Source of the DNA: Cololabis saira
Lineage: Eukaryota; Chordata; Actinopteri; Beloniformes; Belonidae
DNA length: 64,000 bases
Direction of reading: 5' to 3'
Assembly: GCF_033807715.1 (NCBI RefSeq)
Contig: NC_084599.1
Coordinates: 13,703,125 to 13,767,124 of the forward strand
Part shown: in pieces, positions 37,861 through 55,525 of the stretch
How positions within the stretch are numbered: the first letter of the stretch is position 1
Layout of the letters: each line of letters opens with the position of its first letter
The notes under the pieces: model-generated
Seen by the model: the letters and a program-made list of their open reading frames with translations, nothing else
Databases searched by the model: none
What the model was told of the DNA's origin: nothing
Translations under genes and position numbers: made by a program

Positions 37861-38505
37861 TTAATGGTTGATACCATGCCGGTAAAAACCTAAGGCAAAT
37901 ATATGTGCATGTGTATATTACTATATTTAGTATATATACTGTACATATATATATACATACAGTGTAAGGCAAATTTATTAAGTATTTTTTTATGCAACAT
38001 TGTTCAGTCTAGTGTAAGTCAGAGATTGAGCTCAGTTAAACCCAGCTACACCCACCTGTCCAATAAACCAGCTGGGTGCCTTTTGCTGTTACTGAACTTT
38101 ATTTTGTTGGCTTGATTGTTTATTCTAAAACGTCTGATCCCTGCTTAGATGTAGAGGAGTTTGCACGCACTGCGTCTTATATAACTTTATATTATATTAC
38201 TGAGCTGAAAGTCTCATGAGTTGCGTTTATGATGTTAGATTTAATCATACATACAACACAGGGGTTATGCTAGTCAAGGGGCAGATAGGTGTGGTTTGCA
38301 GCATGCTTTGCAAGCACGTTTTCACCTTTGTACAAACCTGTGATATACTGAATTTTCAGCTGCATGTCCTGGGTGTGTTGGGTGTGCTATAAAACATAAA
38401 TCGAGCATGAATGAACTTTGAAAAAAAAAGGCTGGTGCTTCAAAGATGAAGAGGAAAACATATGTGCATTGGCATTACTGCCACTGCCTGCTTTACTCTT
38501 TAACC

Positions 38506-39700
38506 ATGTGGCATTATAATGTTCTGCTGAATTTTGACCTAAAGGGGCTTCTCTTGTTTATCTTTATATTCCTCCTAGCCGACTTTCTCAAAAACAAAAA
38601 GCAGCAAATTTTCCTCCAGGACCATTCTCCCGTTCATTGGAAATATCTTGAGTGTAGATGGGAGACATCCACATATTTATTACTACTGATTTACATGTTT
38701 CCACGTAAGAGCCTTGTGAGTCATCAAATATTACTTCAAAGGTGCTTTAACAATTACTTTTTGTGCTTTTTGTGCATTCTTGTTTATGTATATTTTCCTC
38801 AAATACAAAAAGGCAATCAGACATGTTTAAATTTGTTCCTGATCAATATTTGTCACAAATTCTGCACAGTTGCTGCAGGCGGTCATATGAGGACAATACT
38901 TTGTCAGAGAACTAAAAGAATGAAGTTATTTTTATCAGTAAAATGGCAAAACTCAATAGTTTGAGATATTCCTTTAACCTTTAACCATTAAAAATGACCA
39001 TTTTGTTGCAAACACATACTCTGCTCTTTTTCAAAACAGCGTTAATTCACATAGTTTGTGCTTAACAAAAGTTTACACTCCTTAGCCTACCATCTAATAA
39101 TAAACTGAGGAATGTTCCTGTAAAAACATGTGCATTAGAAATAATATATACTTCTGACTATACCTTGATGGATTTGCTTCATGAAAATAAGCTAGTATTG
39201 TTCTAAATGTACAACTAATTAAGTTTATGTCTTGTATAAAACTTGTTTTTGTTACCAGCCACATTCACAGGGTTTTTGGTTGATTGATTGATTATTTCAA
39301 CACTTTGTTTGTAGATGGTTTGTTTATGAGCAACGGTGAGGGGGAGAAGATATGACTATATGACCACAACCTTCAGATGATGCTGAAATATACATTTGAG
39401 GCAATTCAGCTGGAGGGGACCATATAGGGTCAAGTTGAGGAAATCCCCTGAGATTCCGACGTAGAGACTGAGACGTCAGGGGTTTATTACAAATGAGTTG
39501 TAGAAATATAATATGATTGAATAATAAATCTATGTCTTTTTGATCCTGAATAGTATTGTGAAGCTTTCCCTGGAACAATGAAGCACTTGCCGGGTCCTCA
39601 CAACAAAATGTTCTAAAATTGTAAGATTCTATAAGATTTCATGAGTAAGGAGGTAAAGGAGCACAAGAAGGACTTGGACGGCAGCAATCCCCGAGAAAGA
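38506..39700 (+). pseudogene. CYP2 pseudogene E: exon 1, fused exon 3/4 and exon 5 relics
   Basis: Exon 1 relic (38506-38690) is nearly identical to pseudogene C, with the same frame loss before PPGP. At 39313-39430 the start of exon 3 (GLFMSNG) is fused to the middle of exon 4 (the part encoding GRRYDY) at the shared bases GGTGA, and a TAG interrupts what should read GTIWAE. At 39553-39700 an exon 5 relic ([18 protein letters not shown] then stop) fades out at the sequence corresponding to SNPRDY. Exons 2 and 6-9 are missing. The upstream block (38271) and TATA-like box (38385) are kept. Clearly dead. Confidence 0.88.
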
Positions 39701-39709
39701 AGAAATATG

Positions 39710-40300
39710 TGTGTGAAAAATAGAATTATACCATCTACTATATACAATTTACAAATAATTATCCAGTAAAACAAGAATGAATCATTTACAAAAAAAAAAA
39801 AGAATTCAAGATCTAAAATATGGGTGCAGTGGTGTGTGAAGAAATAAAAGAAAGTAAGAAGCAGAGATCACCAGTAGTGGGTCCCCAGTCTCTGTCGGAC
39901 AGAGAAGAACCACTGTAAAGTGCTACGGTCTGTGATAGGAAAGATTTGAGTTTGCTTTCTTTGTGACAGTGGAGCTGGATCAGTCTCCTGCAGAAAGAGC
40001 TCCGCTGTCTGTTCACTGTGTGGTGGAGAGGGTTTGGGTTTGTTTTTGCATAATACATCTTTTTTGGGATCCCCTTCCTCCTTTGGTCTCCTGCATTTGG
40101 TTCCTACATTTTCCACACCTTGACAAGTTTAATGTTTGGTGGGAGTTGTGGAATAAATTGAGCATGTGCTTGTGCATGGAGCTTTTCTGTCAAGTCATGA
40201 TGACCTTGTGTTTTTTTTTCTTAAACTGGGGTCAACATACCACCTTGTAACATGTGTCATACATTTGTCCTCATTATGTTTGTCATTAAGATCCCAAACC
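39710..40300. other. Unclassified spacer between pseudogene E and gene F
   Basis: AT-rich, with A-run at 39789 and no recognised gene. It has no counterpart in the first copy, where the antisense LINE (7434-8195) takes this place. Homology to the gene D upstream region resumes at about 40300. Confidence 0.5.
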
Positions 40301-40526
40301 GGTCCAGCTTGTTAGAAAATCATTCACATTAACCTGTGCGATATATCCTGTAGGTGCTTCTTGCCTCCTTTGTATTTTGTGCTGTTGGTTTTATTCTGTT
40401 TACTCTGTAACATTTAATCTATGATTAAAGTGACTGTAAGTTCACAGAGGAGTTTGCACGCACTTTGTATTATCATGTTTCTGAGCTGAAAATCCCATGG
40501 GTAACTACTAACACAAAGGTTAAGGT

Positions 40527-40548
40527 AGTCAAGGGGCAGGTAGGTGTG
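40527..40548 (+). promoter_or_regulatory. Conserved upstream block of gene F
   Basis: GTCAAGGGGCAGGTAGGTGT, the counterpart of the block upstream of gene D, about 190 bp before the start codon. A TTTAAAAAAGACTG stretch near 40650 aligns with the TATA-like site of gene D. Confidence 0.4.
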
Positions 40549-40739
40549 GTTTTCAGCATGTTATGTAAGAACACCTTAATAGCTATGATATACTGGATTT
40601 TTCAGTTGCTTTTCCTGGGTTACCAAAAAAAAAGTCAGCGTGAACAAGCTTTAAAAAAGACTGCGTGTTCATACAGGGAGAGAAAGCCTCTCATCATCAC
40701 GGATATTCCTACCACTGCTGTCGGCTTTTTTCTCTAACC

Positions 40740-46290
<5,551 letters not shown>

Positions 46291-46532
46291 ATTACACATG
46301 ATCTCTTATCACTCAACCAATGCTTTATGGGCCAAATGGAAAGTTTTGCTTACCTTTTAGTCTCAGTTTTTCACTGGTGTATGATTTCTACCTGAACGGG
46401 GAACCCATTCATTCTCTGACATACTACTTTTCTTTACTTTTACAACTGGGAATGGTACTATTACTGACAAATTTTATGATGGTTTTATTAGCACCTTATG
46501 TAAATCTACAGTTATATGTTGTGTCATATGTG

Positions 46533-46538
46533 AATAAA
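46533..46538 (+). terminator. Polyadenylation signal of gene F
   Basis: AATAAA about 243 bp after the stop codon of gene F. Gene D has no such site at the equivalent distance, because its 3' flank is different sequence. Confidence 0.5.
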
Positions 46539-46669
46539 CAGAGTATGAATAACAGAACAAGCCATTTGTAAACAAATGATTTATTTGCAACATCAACCTT
46601 GCCTAAGCAATTTGTAAAAACACAATATAACTCAATTTGGATAAACTTTCAGAAATCTGTGCAACAAAT

Positions 46670-46672
<3 letters not shown>

Positions 46673-46740
<68 letters not shown>
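46673..46740. repeat. (AT)n microsatellite
   Basis: About 34 AT units directly preceding the hAT-like element at 46741. Confidence 0.97.
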
Positions 46741-46742
<2 letters not shown>

Positions 46743-47310
46743 TGTCAAGTGATTAAAAACATTGAGCAATCAATTAATTAAGATCTCTAATTAATCACTT
46801 TTTTAATCTCACCTAAAAATTGCTGAGAAAAGCCCTCAACTTGATGTGTTTTCCTTTAAATTCATTACATTATTGTGGAACATCAAAACATTGATATATA
46901 ACAACAAAAAAGTGGCTTTATAAAGTTATTTATTTATTTTTAAACAGAATTTAACAGATGCCGTCCTAACCATTTACATCCATTTGGCAAGATCATTCGC
47001 CAGCCTCTCTGTCACAGACATGCACATGGGCGCAGTGCTCTCCTCCAGTCTTGTTTGGTGAAGAGCGTTGCTGTGGTAACATCGTTGCTGCTAAGTTAGC
47101 TGTGGCTGCGCTCGCGACCGGCTACTTTGCATTTATGTGGGAGGCTAAACTTGACCTGCTTCAGTGGCACGCAACATCTTCTTCTCCGCTACGCCCCCCC
47201 ACATGCCAAACACAGTGACAGCCAATCCATGTCAAGGTGTGACTGACCATTGTTTTCCACCCCTAGCAACTGAAGCACAAGAGGCCCACCACACAAACAC
47301 AGATTTTATC
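46741..47310. mobile_element. hAT-like element fragment (GCTGTCAAGTGATTAAAA end)
   Basis: Starts GCTGTCAAGTGATTAAAAAC and shares more than 400 bp with 59053-59760 (for example AAAAATTGCTGAGAAAAGCC and TTTGGTGAAGAGCGTTGCTG). The right end is eroded. No transposase. Confidence 0.7.
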
Positions 47311-47401
47311 TCATACACTTTCACTCTATCAGTCCTAAACTGTACTAATGATACATGAACTACTGAAAAAGGCGCGTGAACAACTGAAGTGGTCTCTTTT
47401 A

Positions 47402-48303
47402 AATCACTTGAGGCAGGACTTCTCCACCCACCTGGAGAAGGCATGCCGCCTGGAGAACCATGGCCTCGGTTTTGGAGGTGCTGATTCTCATCCCTGCCGC
47501 TTCGCACTCGGCTTCAAACCGCCCCGGCACATGCTGAAGGTCCCGGTCCGATGAAGCCAACAGGACAACATCATCTGCAAAAAGCAGAGATGAAATCCTG
47601 AGGTTCCCAAACCGGATCCTCTCTGGCCCCTGGCTGCGCCTAGAAATCCTGTCCATAAAAATTATGAACAGGACCGGTGACAAAGGGCAGCCCTGCTGAA
47701 GTCCAACCATAACCAGGAGCCCTGACCCGCCTCAGACCCGCCTCAGACCCGCCTCAGACCCGCCTCAGACCCGCCCAGGGACCCATGACCCGCCTCAGAC
47801 CCGCCCCAGGACCCCTGACCCGCCTCAGACCTACTGACCTACTCAGACTTACTGCCGGCAATGCGAACCAGACTCCTGCTCCAATCATATACAGACCGGA
47901 CAGCCCTTAGTAGAGGGCCCCGGACTCCATACTCACTGAGCACCCCCCACAGAATGGCACGAGGGACACGGTCAAATGCCTTCTCCAGATCCACAAAGCA
48001 CATGTAGACTGGTTGGGCAAATTCCCATGAACCCTCGAGCACCCTGCGGAGGGTATAGAGCTGGTCCAGTGTTCCACGACCGGGACGAAAACCGCATTGT
48101 TCCTCCTGAATCCGAGGCTCGACTATCGGTGGTATTCTCCTCTCCAGTACCCTGGCTTAGACTTTCCCGGGGAGGCTGAGAAGTGTGATCCCCCTGTAGT
48201 TGGAACACACTCTCCGGTACCCCTTTTTAAAAAGAGACACCACCACCCCGGTTTGCCACTCCAGCGGTACTGTCCCCTTCCTCCATGCAATGTTGCAGAG
48301 GGG
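47402..48303 (-). mobile_element. Rex3-like LINE fragment (antisense), with internal minisatellite
   Basis: Minus-strand frames read FVDLEKAFDRVPRAILWG (about 47950), RAVRSVYDWSRSLVRIAG, GCPLSPVLFIIFMDRISRR and LLFADDVVLLAS (about 47560), closely matching the RT of the element in gene F. A minisatellite at 47712-47848 interrupts it between AGSKSE and QQGCPL. Truncated at both ends. Confidence 0.88.
47712..47848. repeat. Minisatellite of CCTCAGACCCGC units
   Basis: Seven or so 12-bp units CCTCAGACCCGC, with longer variant units that include CAGGGACCCATGACC. It sits inside the reverse transcriptase sequence of a LINE fragment. Confidence 0.9.
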
Positions 48304-48885
48304 TAGGGTAATAAGGTAGGCATAAGGCATAGGATAAAGTTAAAAGAGGAGACAAGGGAATGTAAAAACAAGGAATGCATGTATAGGGAAAAGGAAAGAC
48401 AAAATATATACATTTCTGCTTTTATTTTTAATTATATCAGTTTTGCTTCTCCATACATTTGCACGTGTTTTCTCAAAATGTTGTGTGTTGAGCTCATGGA
48501 TCTATTGGGGTTGAGCTCTTTGTTGCATGTATGACAGTTGTTTGGGGTAGAAATATTTCCAATATTTCATGAAGACATTCTGTAAAGAAAAAAAAAACCT
48601 TCTATAATCTTTAATTAAACTAAACTGCTGTTTAATTCAGCTTCACAAAGCAGTGGTTTGTGTTAAAATGCTGATGTGCTTGATTTCATTTTGTTTCATT
48701 TTCATTTCTTTATTTTTCTATTTTTACTTCATATGAATGGGTTATTTGTCCACCAAGCTTTAGCTTTCTCAACCACTCCAGATGTTGTGACTCAACAGAG
48801 TACTATCCTGTGTCTATATGTCAGTTGTTGACGGGGAGAGAAGTCCTCATCAGTCCCTCTCCTTCCACTCTTGCTCTCCGTCACA

Positions 48886-51800
48886 ATGTGGCAGTGCGAC
48901 TTGTGGATCAATCTGAGGGGGCTGCTGCTCTTTGTTTTTGCCGTTCTCCTTCTAGTATACTTGCTGAAGGCAAGGGATCCCCCTCACTTTCCTCCAGGAC
49001 CACCACCTGTCCCTGTTTTGGGGAACATATTCAGCATTGAATCAAAACAGCCTCATATTTACCTCACCAAGGTAAGCGCGTGTTTTTGTTTTACCCAATT
49101 CTGGAAAGTTCACTTATGGAGAGAAAAAAATATATATGGCTAATGATTGCAAACAAGTTAAGTTTATAAACAATAATTGTTAGGTATAATTGTGGTAAAC
49201 ATAAATGTATTGCCTTCTGTCAAACATCTCTTACTATTGTAAAAAAGCTAAAAACCTGAGGAAGAATGGTCACAGTGTTATGCGTCACATGCTGTGTAAC
49301 AGTCCACCTATTCTCTGCTTTTCTGTCCACAGCTTGCTGAAGTTTATGGGAATGTGTTTTGCATTCGTCTAGGAAGACACAAAACAGTGTTTGTGTCCGG
49401 GTGGAGGATGGTGAAGGAGGCTTTAGTCACAAAGGCTGACAGCTTTGTGGACAGACCTTACAGCCCCATGGTGACCAGAATTTATTCAGGGAACTCAGGT
49501 GAGTACATCAGTCCCAAAGAGCTCAACCTGTCATCAGCGCCTGAGTAAAGTTTGACTTCTTTCTCTTCCAGCGGGTCTGTTCTTCAGTAACGGTATGGTG
49601 TGGAGGAGACAGCGGCGTTTTGCCATGGCCACATTACGCGCCTTCGGTCTGGCCAAGAGCTCCATGGAGAGGACCATCTGTGAGGAGAGTCGACACCTGC
49701 AGGAGGCGATGGAGCAGGAGGAAGGTTGACACTAGAGAAGGAACCAAAATGAAGGGGAATGAAACAAAACTACACTCACAGTAAGCCCTGACATTAGACA
49801 TTTCCTCTCTTCAGGTAGGCCCTCGGACCCGGTGCCACTCTTGAACAACGCTGTGTCCAACATCATCTGCCAGATCGTGTTCGGGAAGCGGTTTGAGTAC
49901 AATGACCACAGCTTCCAGGAGATGCTGAAGAATCTGACTGACATGGCCTATCTGGAAGGCTCCATATGGGCTCTAGTAAGGCACAAATCACCCCCAGACA
50001 TCTTGAATGGCAACATCAGACCACAAAAACAGAATGTAATCTGTACACTGACAGAACAGCCATGTGGAAAAGCTGCCAGTGGCGCAGCTGAAGTTTCTTT
50101 GTACTTATAATTGTGTGAGCTCTAAGCACAGTATGGCTGCACTGGTTTCTTTTATTTCTTCTCCTAACAGCTATATGATGCGTTCCCAGTCCTGATGAAA
50201 CACCTTCCCGGGCCTCACACTGGCATCTTCAGCAGCTCCAAATCTCTCGAGACATCCATCAGGAGAGAGATAGCGAGACACAAGTTGGATCTGGACCCCA
50301 GCAACCCACGAGATTACATCGACAAGTTCCTCGTAGAGGCGAGAGTATGGGGCTTACATTTGAATCAACATAAGTGTTGAAATGAGGACATGAAATTAAG
50401 AACCAACTGTATGTTTGTCCCTTCATTCCTTCTGGTAGCACAACAGAAACACTGACACCGGTTTTGATGAAGAAAACCTGGTTCTGTGCTGCCTCGATTT
50501 GTTTCTGGCGGGCAGTGAAACCACCTCAAAGACTCTGCAGTGGGGACTCATCTACCTTATCAAGAATCCTCACATCCAAGGTGAGTTCTGATACCACCCA
50601 TTTTGACACGGATGCAGGTTCAAATCCCAGACAAAACATCACTTTGATTGGCATTGAAGACGAAGTCCAGGCAGAGATTGACAGAGTGATCGGACAGACC
50701 CGTCAGCCCTCCATGGCCGACAGACCAAACATGCCCTACACGGACGCCGTCATCCACGAGGTCCAGAGGATGGGAAATGTCGTTCCTCTCAACGGACTCA
50801 GGATGGCGGCCAAGGACACAGCGCTGGGAGGTTACATCATACCAAAGGTGCATCTGACCCACACCACACAGTGTCACTAGATATTTAAACACCCATTTTA
50901 GTCAGAAAAATAAAATATCTCTGCATTAGCTGTAGGCAGTTCCAGATGGCGATTTGTAAACACATTTGTGGCTTCAATTTTGAAGATTTTTTTGTTTGTT
51001 TGTTTTTTAGTTCTGTTTTTTGTGTGGATTTACCGGGTTTAAAAGATACTTGCACCGTGGACATCTATTCTTCCGTTATTTCATGCCAATGCATTTCGAC
51101 CTCCCAGTTTATGTCAGACACTTCAAAGAAATAAGAAAATTACATTTCATTCAGATTTATGGGAATGTTAAAAATCACAGAACTCATTTTCCGCTTACGG
51201 TATTTGATTAATTCAAAGTTGGTGTTTTTTGTGATATTTCTTTTTTTCTTTTGCTAATTTTTCATTGGTTTTTTCTTTAATATAGCACATCCATAAAACC
51301 CAAATTATAAGTTGCAACTTAATTGCCATGACTGCAGTGATACATTTGCAGGAGCATAAAGGATTAGATCTACAAGTTTGAAATGTATGTTTATTTATAC
51401 TTACAAACATTAAGCTGAAATATGAACCAGCCTTTTGATTATTCATACATGAATCGGATGTTGTGTTGTGTTCAGGGCACCGCGGTGATGCCTAACCTGA
51501 CCTCTGTGCTGTTTGACAAGAATGAATGGGAAACTCCAGGAACCTTCAACCCGGAACACTTCCTTGATTCTGATGGCAAGTTTGTGAGAAGGGAAGCATT
51601 TCTACCTTTCTCTGCAGGTATATTTCATGCTTATTTTGACTTACATCAAGTCCTAAAATATTCATTTTAGTCATAAGGAAAGCACATGGAGGCTTGTAGG
51701 ATAATGACGAGACTTGTTTGACTTCCCAGGAAAGCGGGCGTGTCTTGGCGAGGGCCTGGCAAGGATGGAGCTGTTCTTGTTATTCGTCGGTTTATTTCAG

Positions 51801-51905
51801 AAGTTTCACTTTTCCACTCTGGCTGGAGTGGACTTGAGCACAGAAGGAATAATTGGAGCCACACGCACTCCACACCCTTTTAAAATCTTGGCAAAAACCC
51901 GCTAA
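48886..51905 (+). CDS. CYP2-family cytochrome P450, gene G (intact, 9 exons, 495 aa)
   Basis: Microsomal P450, the most compact and least transposon-affected gene of the cluster and the one nearest hook1. Exons: 48886-49071, 49333-49498, 49572-49724, 49815-49975, 50171-50344, 50439-50580, 50660-50847, 51476-51617 and 51730-51905, totalling 1488 bp, all phases consistent. Motifs: [10 protein letters not shown] anchor, [10 protein letters not shown] hinge, WRRQRR helix [11 protein letters not shown]-helix, HEVQRMG (ExxR) K-helix, FSAGKRACLG haem loop, ending in ILAKTR. It is clearly related to D and F but diverged, so it is an older paralogue. Intron 6 is only 79 bp and its acceptor (GGCATTGAAG) has a poor pyrimidine tract, but phase and homology (DEVQAEID) support it. 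The nearest plus-strand AATAAA seen is at 53016. Confidence 0.95.
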
Positions 51906-53600
51906 ACCTCGCAGAGTAAATCCAAGAGATGGCACGAGTTTGAAGGATTACATTTTTATGTGTGTTTGTACATAGTACTTGTTACTGCTGTGATTAATCT
52001 CCAAATAATTAATGACCTTTTTAAAACCAGAAGATAGCGATGGCAGTGTTTTGTGCAGTAGGTAATGCTCTTTGTCCAGCTAAACAGGGCCGTGTCTAGC
52101 TTTGCGGGGGCCTCATGCAAGATGGTGTTTGGGCCCTTAGTTTGGCAAACTACAATGCAGATTCCTAACCCATTAGATGATCCATGAACATGCCACGACC
52201 TTTTACACAGGCTACGGTCATGATCACCTCTCATATTAAAAATGATCATCTTAAATTGAGCTACTGAAGCAGGATACCAGATTAAAAAATCATAATACAA
52301 GATTAGATTTAATTTAATCATGCCAAAAAAATATCCACAACTTATCATTGTGGTTTATCTTATTCTCACATCCTACATTTATTTCCAAGCATATAAAGGA
52401 TACAGACATGTAGGGACATCACTTAAATTTTTAAATGGGAGGGCTGTTCATAACTACATATACACAGAAAATATAACTTTATAAACATATAAACAGAAAA
52501 TGTAAATTTGCCAGGATAATAGCAGTAGAGTAGTACCATATTCAAGTTTTTTTTTTTTTTTTAATCTTTGAGAAAAATAGTGTCACAGCCTGATCAATAT
52601 TATGTTTAGTAATTTGTATGGTTATGGTTACAGACGAAACAATCCTGCTCTCCACCTGTGTAGAACAACCACCTGACACATTTCACGAAAAGTAATTACA
52701 ATAATTACAATAAAATTGCATCATCAATATCAGTTAAAACAACCTCAGCAGCAAAAGTCTCTCTCCATCTGGTCTTCCCTCTGCCTGTGTCTAGATGTCG
52801 CCAAGGTGGACTTGATAGTGAATGTCTCATTTCCATTTATTATAATCCAGTGAATGAGGTGAATTGTCCTTTTCACATCATTCAAAAAGTCGCAGCTCTG
52901 ATTAATATTTTCCACTTGCCACTTTATATGGATGAGGTTCATTTGATGATTTGATGATGTGTTATGAGAAAAGCCAGATGTATAAATTTTGCTCATGAGC
53001 TCTTCTTCTTGACTAAATAAAAGCTGTTTAAAATAATTTCCAAATGGTTGCTTTATTATATTACTTTATAAGAAAGTGCAAAAGATGTGGAACAAGCAGT
53101 ACATAAACACAAACGTATTGAAGAACACTGTAGTTCTTATCTTTTCAGGTGTGTGCAGGTGTTTTTAGGGGATTTTCACATATGGTCCTTTTTAAGTGAG
53201 TTCTCCCTAAGTGGACCAAAACATGATACAACAGAAAAGCTGCTCAGTTCTTTTTGGTTTCATAGAGATCATCAGAAAAAGGAGTGATTCTGGTCCACTT
53301 CATATCTTTCTGCTTGAACTAGTTGCCTTAAAGCTTTAGATGATTAAACAAAAGACCAGCCCACTCTTGACAAAAGAGGACGTGAACCTAGACCTCTTTA
53401 GGTTCACAGTACTCCAGCTAAATGATCCACTTAGCGATCCAAACGTAACACTTTGTCTTCCATTGTTTGGCTTGTTCTGTATGTGCTGAAAATGATTCAT
53501 CACCCTGGGTTCGTTTGAACAGCTGAAAGAGACCAAGTGGGAAAGCACTCCATCTCTGGTTCAAAGTCGTGATTAAAGCAACTTAACAAAATATACAGTT
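51906..53600. other. Intergenic region between gene G and hook1
   Basis: No gene recognised. It contains one possible transposon end (CAGGGCCGTGTCTAGC at 52085), a T-run at 52549 and AT-rich sequence. The two genes converge here, tail to tail. Confidence 0.5.
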
Positions 53601-53616
53601 TTAGAAAAAGAGATAA

Positions 53617-53622
53617 TTTATT
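53617..53622 (-). terminator. Possible polyadenylation signal of hook1
   Basis: AATAAA on the minus strand. It would give a 3' UTR of about 1.9 kb; there is no direct evidence for use. Confidence 0.3.
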
Positions 53623-55525
53623 CAGACACAGAATACAAAGCATTTCAAATTTAAACTCCCTGAATTTCTGATAATTCTCTTCGCCCTTCTTTTACCATTC
53701 ACACAGAATCATCTGACACCACTCCTGTGGTTCCTGTGTTGTGCTACACTTGATTGTTCTTCTCATTTCATACATTTCATACAAACGATTTAAATCTACA
53801 ATCTACAAAGAAAAAGCCTTCACTGCACAGGGGATTAAAAAAAAAAAAAAATCACACACATCTCTAAGTCATACATGGTAACGTCCTGATAGCATAAAAT
53901 ATCTTTAGTGTTGCTGAAAACATATATAGAGAAAACCCTCTTTATCAAAACAAACTACAATAGTTCAGTTTAAACTGCATCTAAAAACCAACAATATGAG
54001 ACGTTAATTATTATAACAGAATTAAGCTATAATTGAAAATTCTAAAGTTACAATTTGCAGATAGAAGGTAAGTGCCCACATTTCAATAAAAAGCTGGTGT
54101 TAAATCATGTTTACATTACAAATATACCATTTCTTATACATCATAATCTTGATAACACACAAAATATTATTCAAAAATACCCAGTTAATAGAAAGGCCTG
54201 TATGTTGAGAACCAGAACTCAACTCTGGAGTAACAGAGAGAGAAAAACACACAATACACTAGTCCTGGATTTGCTGCAGCACCTCAAGAGTGGATTCTGG
54301 TCATTGTTGTGGTTATGACTTGTAGGATTTTCACAGCTTGTGAAATGATGGGCATGTTCCATTTTATCAAAAAGAAAAATAATAAAACATGCAAGTGCCC
54401 AGTGTTTGCTGTTTAAATATTGTTGGTGTCCAGCACCTAATGTAGTAAATGGTGTTTTCAAGCACATTTCTATTTATCAGTCTTCTCAATTACAGTTATA
54501 TACACAGACAATTCTACAATCCCCCCAAGTTATATTTAGTTGGCTTTAGCATAAACTTTCATTAATGCACTAGGCTCCAGTTTTTCACATTTGGTCAAAT
54601 GTGTTGGTGTCTGTGCATTAAAGAAAGAAAAACAGGGTGCTGGAGAGCTAACTTGGTTGAGCATGCAGATGCTATAGTCCTGGTGGAACTGGGTTGTTCA
54701 GCGTGGTGAACACCTTGACACCAAACAGCAAAGTGACGATTTTTAACGCTTTAAACATAGGCTAAGTGATTGAAAACACTTTTGATGTAAATTACAGAAC
54801 ACAGTAGTTAAATGTTTCACCGTGATCTAATAATTTTCAATCTTTTTTAAGAGTTTCAACCTGTTTGTCTTTGCTCGTTTCATTCGGTTTTATTCCTTAA
54901 ATGATTTTCATTATGCATGTTTCAGTAAATTATAACTTAAGTAAGAAACATTCATTTATAGAGTACCTTTTGCAGAAAACTGGCCCAAAGTTATTTTAGT
55001 GACCATTGTGGGTTTTCCTTTCATTAATGGAAATTTGTTGGGTACCAGCAACTTTTTCACATTTGTAGATTATGTTGAGTATTCATTCATATTCCTGTCA
55101 TTCCTGACACAGTGAGACTGGATATAAAGAGTCAATACCAAACTGATTATAGAAGGTATTCAGCCAAGTCTGCACTTGGAAAAGCAAAATCAGAGGGCAT
55201 GCAGGTCATACAGTGCAAGTATACAAATGGAGCAGTATGCACTGTTTTGGCTTATGAGATGTATCAGGGGTGAACGTTCTTAGCACGGTCATCTTTCCAG
55301 CTAATGTACATGGGGACAGCATGCTTTAACCTTAGGTGGGTGACCTGTTGGGCTGTTTGATAAGTAAGTGCTCAGTGATCCTAATCAGCTTAACCTTGAC
55401 CCTTCCCCAAAGGCTGAGAGCAGATGTGTTTAAGGTCACTTGAGTGCTCACTTGATGCAGGGAGTGAGGTTTGTGCATTTTTGCCTAGTTTGAATTAGGT
55501 GACACGTTTGGCTCAGTGACACAGT

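Noticed and set aside
47712..47848. CRISPR-like array of short direct repeats
   Set aside because: The units are 12 bp without unique spacers, inside a LINE in a vertebrate genome. It is a minisatellite.
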